Both the position numbers and the translations under genes were made by a program. The notes under the pieces were generated by a model. It searched no databases and was not told where the DNA came from. It saw nothing but the letters and a program-made list of their open reading frames with translations. Below, piece by piece: positions 1 to 8,947 of a stretch of DNA of 64,000 nt (its first letter is position 1; every line of letters starts with the position of its first letter). The DNA is from Psychrobacter sp. JB385 (GTDB lineage: Bacteria > Pseudomonadota > Gammaproteobacteria > Pseudomonadales > Moraxellaceae), in the NCBI RefSeq assembly GCF_900163785.1, contig NZ_FUKN01000012.1:124001-188000 (forward strand), in the 5' to 3' direction.

Positions 1-2
1 AA

Positions 3-98
3 TCTAAGCGATACCGTTATGATGCTTCTCATCTCAGCGGCATCGTTTTGCTTATTGCCACCCTAGGTTTGTTTGATGCCATTTTGTGCATTTTATAG
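3..98 (+). CDS. C-terminal end of an unidentified membrane protein (partial)
   Basis: An open frame enters from the window edge and stops with TAG at 96-98. The visible 31 residues start with a basic stretch (SKRYRYDASH) and continue with a hydrophobic segment of about 20 residues that looks like a final transmembrane helix. The murD ribosome binding site overlaps its stop codon, which suggests that the two genes are co-transcribed. In many bacteria mraY precedes murD, but these few residues do not let me identify it as MraY or anything else. Confidence 0.5.
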   Translation, partial: SKRYRYDASHLSGIVLLIATLGLFDAILCIL

Positions 99-109
99 AA
101 GGAATAGAT

Positions 110-1534
110 ATGACCACCAGTACCGCAGCAGACGTTTTACTTCATAAAGGCAGTGGGCTACAAGTTGTGGTCGGTTTGGGACAGTCTGGGCTATCGGTTG
201 CGCGCTATTTGGCCGAGCAAGGTTATCAGGTAGCCGTCACAGACGCGCAAGAGACTCCCAGCTTAGCCAGTCAGCTACCGCCTGAGGTTAGCATTCGCCA
301 GTTTGGTAACATCGACGCAGAGCTATTACAGAAAGCCGCGCGTATTATTATTAGTCCTGGCATCTCTCTTGCTACTGATGCTGTGGCAGCTGCACGGCAA
401 GCCAACATTCCTGTCGTTAGTGACATTCAGCTATTCTGTGAGGCTTGTACTGTACCAATAATAGCGATAACAGGCTCTAACGCCAAAAGTACGGTGACGA
501 CATTGGTTGGACAGATGGCAGCGGATGCTGGCGTCAATGTGGGTGTCGGTGGCAACATAGGCGTACCAGCCTTGACACTACTTACCAATGACGACATGGA
601 GTTGGCTGTGCTTGAGCTGTCGAGCTTCCAGCTAGAAACGGTGACTAACTTGGGAGCGCAGGTGGCTACAGTATTGAATATGTCGCCTGATCATTTGGAT
701 CGCCATGGCGATATGCTTGGCTATCATCAAGCAAAACATCGTATCTTTCAAGGTGCCAAATCCGTCGTCATCAATCGAGAAGACGCCTTAACTCGTCCAC
801 TGGTTGCCGATAACCTGCCGAGAGTGAGTACCAGTATTCAGGCTCCTGATAAAGGACAGTATGGTCTTATCCTCGATTCTGAAGGTCAAACTTATCTGGC
901 GCGTGGTACAGAAAGGCTACTGTCGGCAGACAAACTGTTGATTAAAGGTCGTCATAATCTGCTCAATGCGCAAGCTGCGTTGGCATTGGGCGAGCTTGCT
1001 GGTTTGCCACTTGATAGCATGCTACAGACTTTGCAACAGTTTTCAGGACTTGATCATCGCTGTCAGTACGTGGCCAAAGTTGCCGATATCGATTACTTTA
1101 ATGATTCAAAAGGCACTAATATTGGCTCGACCATAGCTGCTATTCAGGGTTTGGGCGAGGTCTATGCGCCAAAAGATGGTAAGCTATTATTGATTTTAGG
1201 CGGGCAGGGTAAAGGTCAGCAATTTGGTGAGTTGACGCCTTTTATCAACCAATATGTCAGTCATGTGCTAATGATTGGAGAAGATGCCAAGATGATTGAG
1301 CAGCATCTTCGAGCCGCTAAGCTCAGTGAGGATGTCACACTTTATCAGTGTCAGACCATGGAAAATGCTTTTGCTACTGTACCGCAAGTGACTAAAAGCA
1401 GCCTATCACAAGTGCAGGCTGTATTATTGTCACCCGCGTGTGCCAGCTTTGATCAATACAGCGGTTATGCTGCCCGTGGTGAACATTTCAGTCAGATCGT
1501 CGCTCAGCTAGGTATGGACAATCAGGCAGTCTGA
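110..1534 (+). CDS. murD: UDP-N-acetylmuramoyl-L-alanine--D-glutamate ligase
   Basis: MurD is the cytoplasmic ATP-dependent ligase that adds D-glutamate to UDP-MurNAc-L-Ala during peptidoglycan precursor synthesis. The N-terminal Rossmann-like domain carries GLGQSGLS, and the Mur-ligase P-loop GSNAKST lies near residue 121; the Ala in place of the more common Gly is, from memory, also found in Pseudomonas MurD. The central domain contains MSPDHLDRHG, and the C-terminal domain has DHRCQ, FNDSKGTN and LSPACASFDQ, all standard for MurD. I chose the ATG at 110 because AGAAGGA lies just upstream; an in-frame ATG at 86 would add eight residues and has no such site. The length of 474 residues is slightly above the usual 440-450. 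It is followed at a distance by ftsW, an arrangement separate from a complete dcw cluster. Confidence 0.96.
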   Translation: MTTSTAADVLLHKGSGLQVVVGLGQSGLSVARYLAEQGYQVAVTDAQETPSLASQLPPEVSIRQFGNIDAELLQKAARIIISPGISLATDAVAAARQANIPVVSDIQLFCEACTVPIIAITGSNAKSTVTTLVGQMAADAGVNVGVGGNIGVPALTLLTNDDMELAVLELSSFQLETVTNLGAQVATVLNMSPDHLDRHGDMLGYHQAKHRIFQGAKSVVINREDALTRPLVADNLPRVSTSIQAPDKGQYGLILDSEGQTYLARGTERLLSADKLLIKGRHNLLNAQAALALGELAGLPLDSMLQTLQQFSGLDHRCQYVAKVADIDYFNDSKGTNIGSTIAAIQGLGEVYAPKDGKLLLILGGQGKGQQFGELTPFINQYVSHVLMIGEDAKMIEQHLRAAKLSEDVTLYQCQTMENAFATVPQVTKSSLSQVQAVLLSPACASFDQYSGYAARGEHFSQIVAQLGMDNQAV

Positions 1535-1816
1535 GTAAATAGACACTTGTATTTTCTGTATAAATGATTGTTTTGGCTATAGATTACTGCTACTGTCAAC
1601 CATGATTGGCCTATTGGGTAGTAACCTCTACGGTTTGCTCAACGATATGTTTCATATTGAGGCTATATTGAATGAGGAATGGATGTTACATATAACATGA
1701 TTCCTCTATTAGGGTCGTGTCGTACTATCGGCATCTGATTCGATTTACTTCTTATTTTTCAAACGGTGGCGTTTAATAGACGCCGTGTTTTTTCGTTCGT
1801 TAGTGTATATAAAATT

Positions 1817-3013
1817 ATGGCGCTCTCTTCTTTGTTTCGTTCCTCATCTCAGCCAAAACCAGCCTCAGGTACAGATGGTGTGCTATCTATACCATCAGCC
1901 CGTGCCATTTTAATCTCAAGCGTTGGCTGTATGATGGTGCTGAGTTTATTGATGGTGGCTTCTGCATCCATTCCTTTTGCCCTTAGTCGCGGTATGACAG
2001 AGCTATACTTTTTTGACAACCAGCTTCTGTATATGGCCATCGGTCTGATAATTGCCGCTATTCCTTATTACGGTGTGTCTCTACGAACCTTATATAAGAC
2101 TGAAACCCAGTTTATATTACTGGGCATCACTGGTTTATTGTTAGTCGCTACTTTATTTAGTACGCCAATTAATGGTTCTAAACGCTGGCTAAATTTGGGC
2201 GTTTTTAACTTTCAGGTGGCAGAGCTGGCCAAATTGGTGATGATTGTCTTTGTCTCGGACTTTGTGGTTCGACGCTCGTTTGAAGTACGTAATGGCTTGG
2301 ATGGCTTTTTACGGATTATGTTGGTGGTGGCACTGATAACCATCTTACTATTGTCACAACCAGACTTTGGTTCCTTCGTGGTGATTTTGGGTACCATTTT
2401 TGCAATTTTTTATATTGCTGGTGCGCCTTATAAGCATTTTTTAGCGTTGGGTGCAGCTGCCATTGGTGGTGCAGTTCTCATGGTGACGACAGCACAATAT
2501 CGATTGGTGCGTGTATTGTCGTTTGTCGATCCTTTTGATGATGTGCAAGATACCGATTATCAGTTAGCACGCAGCTTGATTGCTTTTGGTCGCGGGGAGT
2601 TTGCTGGTGTCGGTTATGGTGAGAGTATACAAAAACTCTCGCATCTACCAGAGGCACATACCGATTTCTTGTTGGCGATTACGGGTGAAGAGTTGGGGTT
2701 TGTTGGTGTCGCTATGGTACTGATACTCGAAGCATTGATTATCGGTAGTGCGATGCGTATCAGTTATAATGCGCTAAAACGTCGTCAAATGCGTATGAGC
2801 TATACCGCGTTTGGTATCGGTGTGGTATTTATCGCGCAGACAATCATTAACGCTGGTATGAATATGGGTGCGCTCCCAACCAAAGGCTTGACCATGCCGT
2901 TCTTCAGTTACGGTGGTTCGTCTATGCTGATTAGTCTCGTGATGGTTGCATTACTACTAAAAATCTACAAAGAGAGCCCTGAGATTGAAAAAAGTCAGTG
3001 TCGTTATTACTAG
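1817..3013 (+). CDS. ftsW: Peptidoglycan glycosyltransferase FtsW (SEDS family)
   Basis: FtsW is a polytopic inner-membrane SEDS protein that polymerises septal peptidoglycan with its cognate class B PBP. About ten hydrophobic segments are visible. Family signatures are NGSKRWLNLG near residue 118, QPDFGS near 179, ITGEELGFVG near 286 and PTKGLTMPFFSYGGSS near 354, the last strongly diagnostic of FtsW/RodA proteins. Its position after murD favours FtsW over RodA. The start is uncertain: an in-frame GTG at 1766 would add 17 residues, but neither start has a clear Shine-Dalgarno sequence, so I prefer the ATG at 1817. The 3' end faces gluQRS and is followed by a terminator. Confidence 0.94.
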   Translation: MALSSLFRSSSQPKPASGTDGVLSIPSARAILISSVGCMMVLSLLMVASASIPFALSRGMTELYFFDNQLLYMAIGLIIAAIPYYGVSLRTLYKTETQFILLGITGLLLVATLFSTPINGSKRWLNLGVFNFQVAELAKLVMIVFVSDFVVRRSFEVRNGLDGFLRIMLVVALITILLLSQPDFGSFVVILGTIFAIFYIAGAPYKHFLALGAAAIGGAVLMVTTAQYRLVRVLSFVDPFDDVQDTDYQLARSLIAFGRGEFAGVGYGESIQKLSHLPEAHTDFLLAITGEELGFVGVAMVLILEALIIGSAMRISYNALKRRQMRMSYTAFGIGVVFIAQTIINAGMNMGALPTKGLTMPFFSYGGSSMLISLVMVALLLKIYKESPEIEKSQCRYY

Positions 3014-3162
3014 ATAAAAATTGAATGTGCTACGTGCGAGACTGGTATGAGTTTTATTCGCTTGCTGCGTGTTTGGCACGTCAGAGGCTTTGAAAAATTT
3101 AGCCCAATCTTATGGTAGCGTTTATCGTAATAATGGTCTTAATAAATGACTTTTGAGTTTGG

Positions 3163-3192
3163 TAAAGCGTCGCTAATAGCGGCGCTTTTTTG
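3163..3192 (+). terminator. Intrinsic terminator after ftsW
   Basis: The arms GCGTCGC and GCGGCGC form a stem with one mismatch around a short TAATA loop. A run of six T follows on the plus strand. It sits between the convergent ftsW and gluQRS genes. Confidence 0.7.
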
Positions 3193-3195
3193 TGC

Positions 3196-4137
3196 TTATG
3201 GCTCAATAGCGCTGAGCTGTTGTTTGCCTTGTAAAGGCGTATTATCCCATTGAGCAATCGCCTGTTTGAGCATGTTGGCAGGTGTGTCTTTGTCGACATC
3301 AGGCTGTTGTAATAGTTGTAGCGCCATGGCTATTAAACTGCTAGGGTCACGTGTATCAATAGGCTGAGCGAGATTTTGTTTAGAGAGTTTTTGCCCGTCT
3401 GCATTGCAGATGAGTGGTAAATGATACCAATGGTCGACAGCTGGCAGCTGAGCGGCATGCATGATGCTGACTTGTGCTGTGGTCATAGGCAATATATCCA
3501 AACCACGCATGATATGAGAGACCTTTTGCAAACCATCATCGATACTTGCTGCCAATATATAATTGATCATACCATCTTGGCGACGAGCTACCATATCTCC
3601 CAGTGTCTGCTGAGGATTGTCCCATTGTATGCCTTGGATGCCGTCATTAAAACCAACCCAATAATCTGGTAGCTGTATGCGTAGCTTGTGCTGCTGTCTA
3701 TCTAGCTGCTTAGAGACACAGTAGCGTGGGTAATGCGTTCTATTTGGCTGTAATTGATGGGGTTCATCGAGAGCATTTGCCTGCTGTTCTTTCGCCCAGT
3801 ACTGCTCCAAATCCTTGCGTGAGCACTCACAACCATAGGTTAAAGGGCGTAGCGCAGAGGATAAATAATCATTATAAATATCAATGCGTTCAGATTGATA
3901 AATAATATCGCCATCCCAGTGTAGCCCAAGCGCTTCTAGGTCTATGAGGATTTGTTCAGTAAATTGCTGATCGCAGCGCTCGTTATCAGTATCTTCAATA
4001 CGCAATAGCCATCGACCACCCAATGATTTTATGTGGCAAAAGCTAGCAAGGGCGGTCGTTAATGAACCCAGATGCAACTCCCCAGTGGGCGAAGGGGCAA
4101 AGCGGCCAATAGGCGGTGGTGTGATTGAGGTTGGCAT
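3196..4137 (-). CDS. gluQ: Glutamyl-Q tRNA(Asp) synthetase
   Basis: GluQRS is a truncated GluRS paralogue that activates glutamate without tRNA and attaches it to the queuosine base of tRNA(Asp). The protein starts with the Rossmann fold signature [14 protein letters not shown] (HIGH-like motif HLGS near residue 22). The KMSKS-like loop KLSKQN lies near residue 250. The cysteines of CECS near residue 101 and of YPRYC near 138 match the zinc site of GluQRS, and the anticodon-binding domain of true GluRS is absent, as expected at 313 residues. dksA lies directly upstream on the same strand, the common proteobacterial order, with a terminator in between. Confidence 0.95.
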   Translation of the reverse strand: MPTSITPPPIGRFAPSPTGELHLGSLTTALASFCHIKSLGGRWLLRIEDTDNERCDQQFTEQILIDLEALGLHWDGDIIYQSERIDIYNDYLSSALRPLTYGCECSRKDLEQYWAKEQQANALDEPHQLQPNRTHYPRYCVSKQLDRQQHKLRIQLPDYWVGFNDGIQGIQWDNPQQTLGDMVARRQDGMINYILAASIDDGLQKVSHIMRGLDILPMTTAQVSIMHAAQLPAVDHWYHLPLICNADGQKLSKQNLAQPIDTRDPSSLIAMALQLLQQPDVDKDTPANMLKQAIAQWDNTPLQGKQQLSAIEP

Positions 4138-4353
4138 AAGAATTTGAATGGCTTATAAAATAAAAGAGGCGTGATAAAAAAGATATATGTCTAGAATAAT
4201 AAAGATGGTCGCAAAAAGATATGCATAAAATAAATCTATTTTAGGCAGATTTGGTTCATCACCGTCATTATGCCTATTACCAGTTTTTACTTTAGCGCAT
4301 GCAAGACAGTCAGGTATGATTGCTTAGCAAAATTGCATACCATAAAACGCAAA

Positions 4354-4377
4354 GAGCGACCAATAGTATGGTCGCTC
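4354..4377 (-). terminator. Terminator between dksA and gluQRS
   Basis: The perfect 8-bp arms GAGCGACC and GGTCGCTC surround an 8-nt loop. In the minus-strand direction the stem is followed by TTTGCGTTTT. It lies just after the dksA stop and 217 nt before the gluQRS start, so it can limit read-through from dksA into gluQRS. Confidence 0.75.
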
Positions 4378-4417
4378 GCGTTGTTACTTAAGGCATCGTA
4401 TTGTGTGAAAAAGCGTT

Positions 4418-4855
4418 CTAAGCGCCTTGGTTTTGACGTTCTTTGATTTCAGACAGTGTCTTACAATCAATACATTGGGTCGCTGTGGGACGCGCTTCAA
4501 GGCGACGTAGACCAATCTCTACACCACAAGTCTCACAAAATCCATAGTCATCATTTTCAATTTCTGCCATAGATTTGTCGATTTTGCGGATGAGCTTGCG
4601 TTCACGGTCACGCGTACGTAGAGCTAAGGCAAACTCTTCTTCTTGAGTGGCACGATCGTTGATATCTGGCATGGCACTTGATTCGTCTTGGATATAGGTC
4701 TTAGTACGATCCGCTTCGCCAATCAATTGGTTTTTCCAGTCTAATAAAATAGCCTTAAAGTGCTCTAGCTGCGCATCAGACATATACTCTTCGCCGTCGG
4801 CAGGCACATAAGGAGTAAACTTCACTTCACTCGGGTTTGTGGTCAGGGTGCTCAT
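4418..4855 (-). CDS. dksA: RNA polymerase-binding transcription factor DksA
   Basis: DksA binds the secondary channel of RNA polymerase and, with ppGpp, adjusts rRNA and biosynthetic promoters during the stringent response. The 145-residue protein has the long coiled coil with the tip motif DINDRA (DxxDxA) near residue 66. A four-cysteine zinc finger follows, with CETC near residue 108 and CIDC near 130. The length is close to the E. coli protein (151). A Shine-Dalgarno AGGA precedes the ATG at suitable spacing. It is the first gene of a probable dksA-gluQRS unit. Confidence 0.97.
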   Translation of the reverse strand: MSTLTTNPSEVKFTPYVPADGEEYMSDAQLEHFKAILLDWKNQLIGEADRTKTYIQDESSAMPDINDRATQEEEFALALRTRDRERKLIRKIDKSMAEIENDDYGFCETCGVEIGLRRLEARPTATQCIDCKTLSEIKERQNQGA

Positions 4856-5346
4856 ATAGGTATCCTACTTTTCTCAAATTAATTCAATAAAACGACGTAT
4901 CAAAAGACAAGACGCTATCAATTTACCAACGCTATGATTTGTCCCTTTACTAAACGTTTTACCACTTGGTGACACAAGTAACACAGCTGATCTAATAGTA
5001 CAGTATCTCGATGTGCTGACATTGACACATTGCTAGTCAGGTATATTGTTGTATATTTTTTTATTTAAATAGCATCGCCTAAACAATGCTACAAATCGTT
5101 GACTGTGAAAGCTTAGCTTGTGGTCGATTAAGCCATCCTAGCTACTATAATTCTGCCCAATATCCAGTATCGGGCAGTTCTCGTTTTATTTTATAAGTTG
5201 TATCATTGTTTCCAAAAATAATGAAGTCCTTTTTCATATTGCCGACCGCTTTGCTTAGTAAAGCCTTTTTCATTTGACCAAAACATATGGGTGAAAACCA
5301 TAACGCATACGGGCTAGACTCATTAAGTCGTCAATAAATCTGGGCA
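4856..5346. other. Intergenic region between dksA and cpdA
   Basis: This 491-bp A/T-rich stretch should hold the dksA promoter, which I cannot place with confidence. The only distinct structure is the hairpin at 5153-5177. No credible reading frame was seen. Confidence 0.5.
5153..5190 (+). terminator. Orphan terminator-like hairpin
   Basis: The arms CTGCCC and GGGCAG pair perfectly, with a possible inner ATA/TAT pairing, and a T-rich but interrupted tract (TTCTCGTTTTATTTT) follows on the plus strand. No plus-strand gene ends here, so it may close a small RNA, or may be chance. Confidence 0.35.
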
Positions 5347-6183
5347 TCAAGTATCCAGTCTTTCAACCCAGCTTGCAACCTCTCCATTGTTGGCTAATTG
5401 CAACCAGCGATAACCAGGCTGCGTGTTTTTATCATAAGCAAAATCGTTTTCAAAAGGTTTGAACTGGTAACAAGTAGAGGGTGTGCTATAAACTGTTACC
5501 CCTTGACGCTGACGAATCTGATCTTGATGGGTATGACCACTGATAATAACTTTTAAGTGGTCATATGCAGCCATATGTTGCCAAAAATCTTCAGCATTTT
5601 CTGTCATATGGCCATCAATCCAAGCAGAATCTACTGGTATTACATGGTGATGGAGGGCAATTAAAGCAGGCTTATCGCAGCTCTCTAATCTCTTACACAA
5701 CCAATCAATATCCGCAGGTGTCACTTCGCCTGCCACTTTACCCGTAATAGACGAATCCAATAACAACAACTGCCAGTAGTCTGTATCAATAACATGTCGA
5801 GTCAGTAAACGGGTATCGGCTGGCTGAGGAATCAGCTGGCGCTGTAAAAATGGTAGGTCGGAACCTGCCTCATCGGTGACGTCATGGTTGCCAGCAATAC
5901 ACGCAAACGGAATACCAGTTGCGTGCAGAGTCTCAAAAATATGATCATAAATCGTGGTCTTAACGTGACTGACCAAGTCGCCAGTCACAATGATCAGATC
6001 ACAACGAATCTCTGTACTCAATGCTTGGTGTAAAACGGTCTCAAAGCAATCTTGACAAACCGCTGCTTTATTATCGCCATCCGCTGTAGATGTCAGAGGC
6101 GTTGATAAGTGCAAATCTGTGATTTGTAGGATGTTTACCTGTTTATCTGCTGTGCTGATTTTATGAGCCGGATAGGTGGGCAT
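5347..6183 (-). CDS. cpdA: 3',5'-cyclic-AMP phosphodiesterase CpdA
   Basis: CpdA is a class III metallophosphoesterase that hydrolyses cAMP to AMP and so tunes CRP-type signalling. All metal-binding motifs of the calcineurin-like fold are visible: TDLHL near residue 23, TGDLVSH near 68, GNHD near 98, LHHH near 175 and SGHTHQ near 213. The length of 278 residues matches E. coli CpdA (275). AAGGAG precedes the ATG. It is a single gene downstream of the zinc operon and separated from it by about 240 bp. Another class III phosphodiesterase cannot be excluded, but the motif spacing fits CpdA. Confidence 0.88.
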   Translation of the reverse strand: MPTYPAHKISTADKQVNILQITDLHLSTPLTSTADGDNKAAVCQDCFETVLHQALSTEIRCDLIIVTGDLVSHVKTTIYDHIFETLHATGIPFACIAGNHDVTDEAGSDLPFLQRQLIPQPADTRLLTRHVIDTDYWQLLLLDSSITGKVAGEVTPADIDWLCKRLESCDKPALIALHHHVIPVDSAWIDGHMTENAEDFWQHMAAYDHLKVIISGHTHQDQIRQRQGVTVYSTPSTCYQFKPFENDFAYDKNTQPGYRWLQLANNGEVASWVERLDT

Positions 6184-6395
6184 TGGATGGGCTCCTTATC
6201 GAGTCAAAACAATGAATGTTGCTAAAATAAATAAGTAAGCGCCTTCTATCGTTTATTGCCATTATGAGTCATATCCATGAACGTCATTAATAAAAACTCA
6301 ATGTGGTTGTCGATAATGTTAAGAAAAATTTATAACATAAAGTCCATGAAAGCTCTAGCATTATTGATAAAATAAAGTTGAATCGAAGAATAGCG

Positions 6396-6415
6396 CAAAA
6401 CACTAATGTTTTGCA
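6396..6415 (-). terminator. Hairpin after znuB
   Basis: The perfect arms GCAAAAC and GTTTTGC flank a 6-nt loop just beyond the znuB stop. A proper U-tract is missing, so termination is uncertain. Confidence 0.4.
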
Positions 6416-6426
6416 CTATACAGCAA

Positions 6427-7245
6427 TCAGTGACGAGCGGACCCAAACTTCTTAGCGATCAATTTTGAGACAATTAAGGCCACAAAGAATAAAATGGCTA
6501 AAATTAATACGATAGAGAGTCCTGTCTGTATATCAAGCCAAATGCTACCCCAAACGCCTAATGTGACACCAAGCTGTGCAATAACCAACGCTATGATCAC
6601 CATATGCTTTGGTGATTTTGACCAGAGGCGCGCTGTGAGTGCTGGCAAGACCAACAAGCCACTGATTAATAAACTGCCCACCGCTTGCAAGGCAATCGCG
6701 CAAAATCCTGCCAGCACACCCATAAAAAACAGTCGCTGGCGGGTTGGGTTGATGCCCTGAATACGGGCCAATGCCTCATGGGTGGCAAGTTTGATTTGCG
6801 CCGGCCATATATAAATAAGCAGGCCCAATCCGACGACGACGCTACCAGCAATCAGTGGTAAGTCAGCCCAATCCAGCTCAAGCAGGTTCCCAAATAAGAA
6901 TCCTAATACATTGGCCTGATGGTCGGTCAACTGCGTCAAGGTTAATAACCCCAAGCATAGCAAGGATACCGCCACAACGGCCAATACTGCATCGGATGGC
7001 AAGCGCTCATCATCAATCAATACCAAGCCAAATACCACCACAAGACTGACCAAGCCAATACCAATACCCATTGGTAATTGCCACCATACTGCCAAGGCTA
7101 CGCCGAGTAAAGTACCATGTGCCAATGCATCCGCAAAAAATGCCATACGTCGCCACAATACTAAGCAGCCTAAGGGCGCTGATAATAGCGCTAAAATACT
7201 GCCAGCGATCCAAGCAGGGGCGATGATGGCTAACCAAGCAGTCAT
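6427..7245 (-). CDS. znuB: Zinc ABC transporter permease ZnuB
   Basis: ZnuB is the inner-membrane permease of the high-affinity zinc importer ZnuABC. The 272-residue sequence is almost wholly hydrophobic with about eight membrane segments and shows ABC-3 family features such as GCLVLWRRMAFFADALAHGTL near the N-terminus and GSLLISGLLVLPALTARL in the C-terminal half. I prefer the ATG at 7245, preceded by ACGGAT, over a GTG ten codons upstream at 7275. It follows znuC by 83 nt and zur by one gene, so the three probably form one transcript repressed by Zur. Confidence 0.94.
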   Translation of the reverse strand: MTAWLAIIAPAWIAGSILALLSAPLGCLVLWRRMAFFADALAHGTLLGVALAVWWQLPMGIGIGLVSLVVVFGLVLIDDERLPSDAVLAVVAVSLLCLGLLTLTQLTDHQANVLGFLFGNLLELDWADLPLIAGSVVVGLGLLIYIWPAQIKLATHEALARIQGINPTRQRLFFMGVLAGFCAIALQAVGSLLISGLLVLPALTARLWSKSPKHMVIIALVIAQLGVTLGVWGSIWLDIQTGLSIVLILAILFFVALIVSKLIAKKFGSARH

Positions 7246-7328
7246 AATATATATCCGTAAAATTTTATAAGGCACAACGCTAAATACAGGTTATATGCAT
7301 TCAGCTTAGGTGAGTTTGATGAGAATAA

Positions 7329-8132
7329 TTAGAGCTCAAGTTCGCTTGGTGCGCGATGTGTACAAGCGTGAGGCTGATGTACATAGGGCTGTTCGTAGTA
7401 ATGTCCAAATAGTTTTTGAAATTCTGTACTAATCGCAAGCTCGCTTGGTTGACCCTCGCAACAAATATGCTTATTCAGACAAATCACTCGGCGACTGCCT
7501 CTCATGACCCAATGTAAGTCATGGGATACCACGAGCATGGCACAGCGCAAAAAATCTGGTAACTGATCGATGAACTGATACAACCAAACCTCAGTATCAG
7601 GATCTAGCCCTTGCATCGGCTCATCCAAAATCAATAAATTGGGCTTGTCTAGTAATGCCCGAGCCAACAATACGCGCTGGGTTTCCCCGCCTGACAAATG
7701 CAGCATTTGTCGCGATAATAAATGCGTTAAGGATAAGTTATCAAAAATGAATTGGCGCTGATCAGAGGTCAATCTTTTTTTGTTGGCTTGACCCAATAAA
7801 TCACTGACACGTAGCGGCAATATGGGTGGTACAGCAAAACGCTGCGGAACATAGCCAAGCTGTAATGGCTGATGTGCGGTAATGCCACCTTTGGTTGGAT
7901 CAATCAACCCTAAAATCAGCTTTACCAATGTTGACTTGCCGGCGCCATTAGGACCGACAAGACTCACCGTTTCGTTGACAGCAATATCAATATCAATATC
8001 TGAGAGCAATCGCTGTTGCCCAATGGAGTAACTGACGTTTTGCAAACTCAATAGTTGCGTTTTGGCGTCGATAACGGGAGTATCAATAGGGGAGACCGAT
8101 TGTTTATTCGAAGGTGAAGCAGAAGGTTTCAT
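7329..8132 (-). CDS. znuC: Zinc ABC transporter ATP-binding protein ZnuC
   Basis: ZnuC is the cytoplasmic ATPase that drives zinc import through ZnuB. It has Walker A GPNGAGKST near residue 57, the ABC signature LSGGETQ near 142, Walker B LLILDEP near 160 and the switch histidine in VVSHD. A hydrophilic N-terminal extension of about 25 residues precedes the ABC domain, and a His-containing tail near the C-terminus (HYYEQPYVHQPHACTH) could bind metal, as in many ZnuC proteins. It begins 52 nt after zur. Confidence 0.95.
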   Translation of the reverse strand: MKPSASPSNKQSVSPIDTPVIDAKTQLLSLQNVSYSIGQQRLLSDIDIDIAVNETVSLVGPNGAGKSTLVKLILGLIDPTKGGITAHQPLQLGYVPQRFAVPPILPLRVSDLLGQANKKRLTSDQRQFIFDNLSLTHLLSRQMLHLSGGETQRVLLARALLDKPNLLILDEPMQGLDPDTEVWLYQFIDQLPDFLRCAMLVVSHDLHWVMRGSRRVICLNKHICCEGQPSELAISTEFQKLFGHYYEQPYVHQPHACTHRAPSELEL

Positions 8133-8184
8133 AAGGTCACAGCGGCTTAATTAAAAAAGAATAGAAATAAGAAAGGAGAACGAT

Positions 8185-8739
8185 CTATCTTGACTGGCAC
8201 GTCTGACACAAACCGCTCAGCTCAATCACACTACGTGCGACAACAAAACCAATGTCTTGCTCAGCAAACCCCATCATTTCTTGTACCGGTAAGCTGCTAC
8301 ATTCTTGGACACGCTGGCACTGCTCACAAATCAAAAATGCTGCTGTATGCTGCGCTCTTGGATGACAACAAGGGACATAAGCATTGATAGACGTCAATTG
8401 ATGAATCAAGCCTTCACCTAACAAAAACTCCAAACTGCGATAAACGGTTGGCGGTGCAACATTCTTCGGAGCTTGCTTTTTTGATGATGCTTTTGACGGC
8501 TCATCTGAAGGATCAGATTCCAACGAGCGCATTTGTTGCAACTGAGTGATTAAATCGTAGGCACCAATGGGTTTATTGGCTTCTAATACCAATTGATATA
8601 TTTGTTGACGCAACGCGGTGAAGCGTGCGCCTGTTAAGGTGCATTGTTCTTTGGCTGCCGCCAAACGTTCAGACACATCTTGAGGCGTAAAGTCTTGTAC
8701 ATCATGCAAATGTTCGCACATAGATAAACCGTTGGACAT
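8185..8739 (-). CDS. zur: Zinc uptake regulator Zur (Fur family)
   Basis: Zur is a zinc-sensing repressor that binds an operator when zinc is sufficient and shuts down zinc uptake genes. The N-terminal winged helix includes TALRQQIYQLVLE and APPTVYRSLEFLLGEGL. The C-terminal metal domain carries CCHPRAQH, CEQCQ and the terminal CQTCQ, giving the paired CxxC structural zinc site. A Ser/Lys-rich loop of about 20 residues is inserted before the recognition helix. A good AGGAG precedes the ATG at 8739; a second in-frame ATG lies six codons on. It leads the zur-znuC-znuB unit and is divergent from znuA, so it is probably autoregulated. Confidence 0.94.
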   Translation of the reverse strand: MSNGLSMCEHLHDVQDFTPQDVSERLAAAKEQCTLTGARFTALRQQIYQLVLEANKPIGAYDLITQLQQMRSLESDPSDEPSKASSKKQAPKNVAPPTVYRSLEFLLGEGLIHQLTSINAYVPCCHPRAQHTAAFLICEQCQRVQECSSLPVQEMMGFAEQDIGFVVARSVIELSGLCQTCQSR

Positions 8740-8810
8740 ACTGCATGCTCCTAAAAATAAAATGGCTCATTTTATTATAGTGTTTTTTGTTTTATCATAG
8801 TATTTCTTAT

Positions 8811-8825
8811 TGTTATAGTATAACA
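8811..8825. promoter_or_regulatory. Zur operator between zur and znuA
   Basis: The 15-bp sequence TGTTATAGTATAACA is a perfect palindrome around one central base and matches the gammaproteobacterial Zur box core TGTTATANTATAACA recalled from E. coli. It lies between the divergent zur and znuA genes, about 120 bp before znuA and 70 bp before zur, so one site could repress both units. A possible znuA promoter (TTATCA at 8792-8797, 16 bp, TATAGT at 8814-8819) overlaps it. Confidence 0.9.
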
Positions 8826-8947
8826 TAATAAAGTGAAAAAAAGAGGAGTTGTCTTAAACCATTTGGACATATCTCTATTTTCAATCATCCAATCGCTATC
8901 AAGATGTTGATTCATCCTTCTATTATTCATCTATCTAAGAACTTACT

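Noticed and set aside
110..1534. GSNAKST in MurD as a possible broken P-loop
   Set aside because: The Ala variant is, as I recall, normal in MurD of Pseudomonas and relatives, so it does not suggest loss of function.
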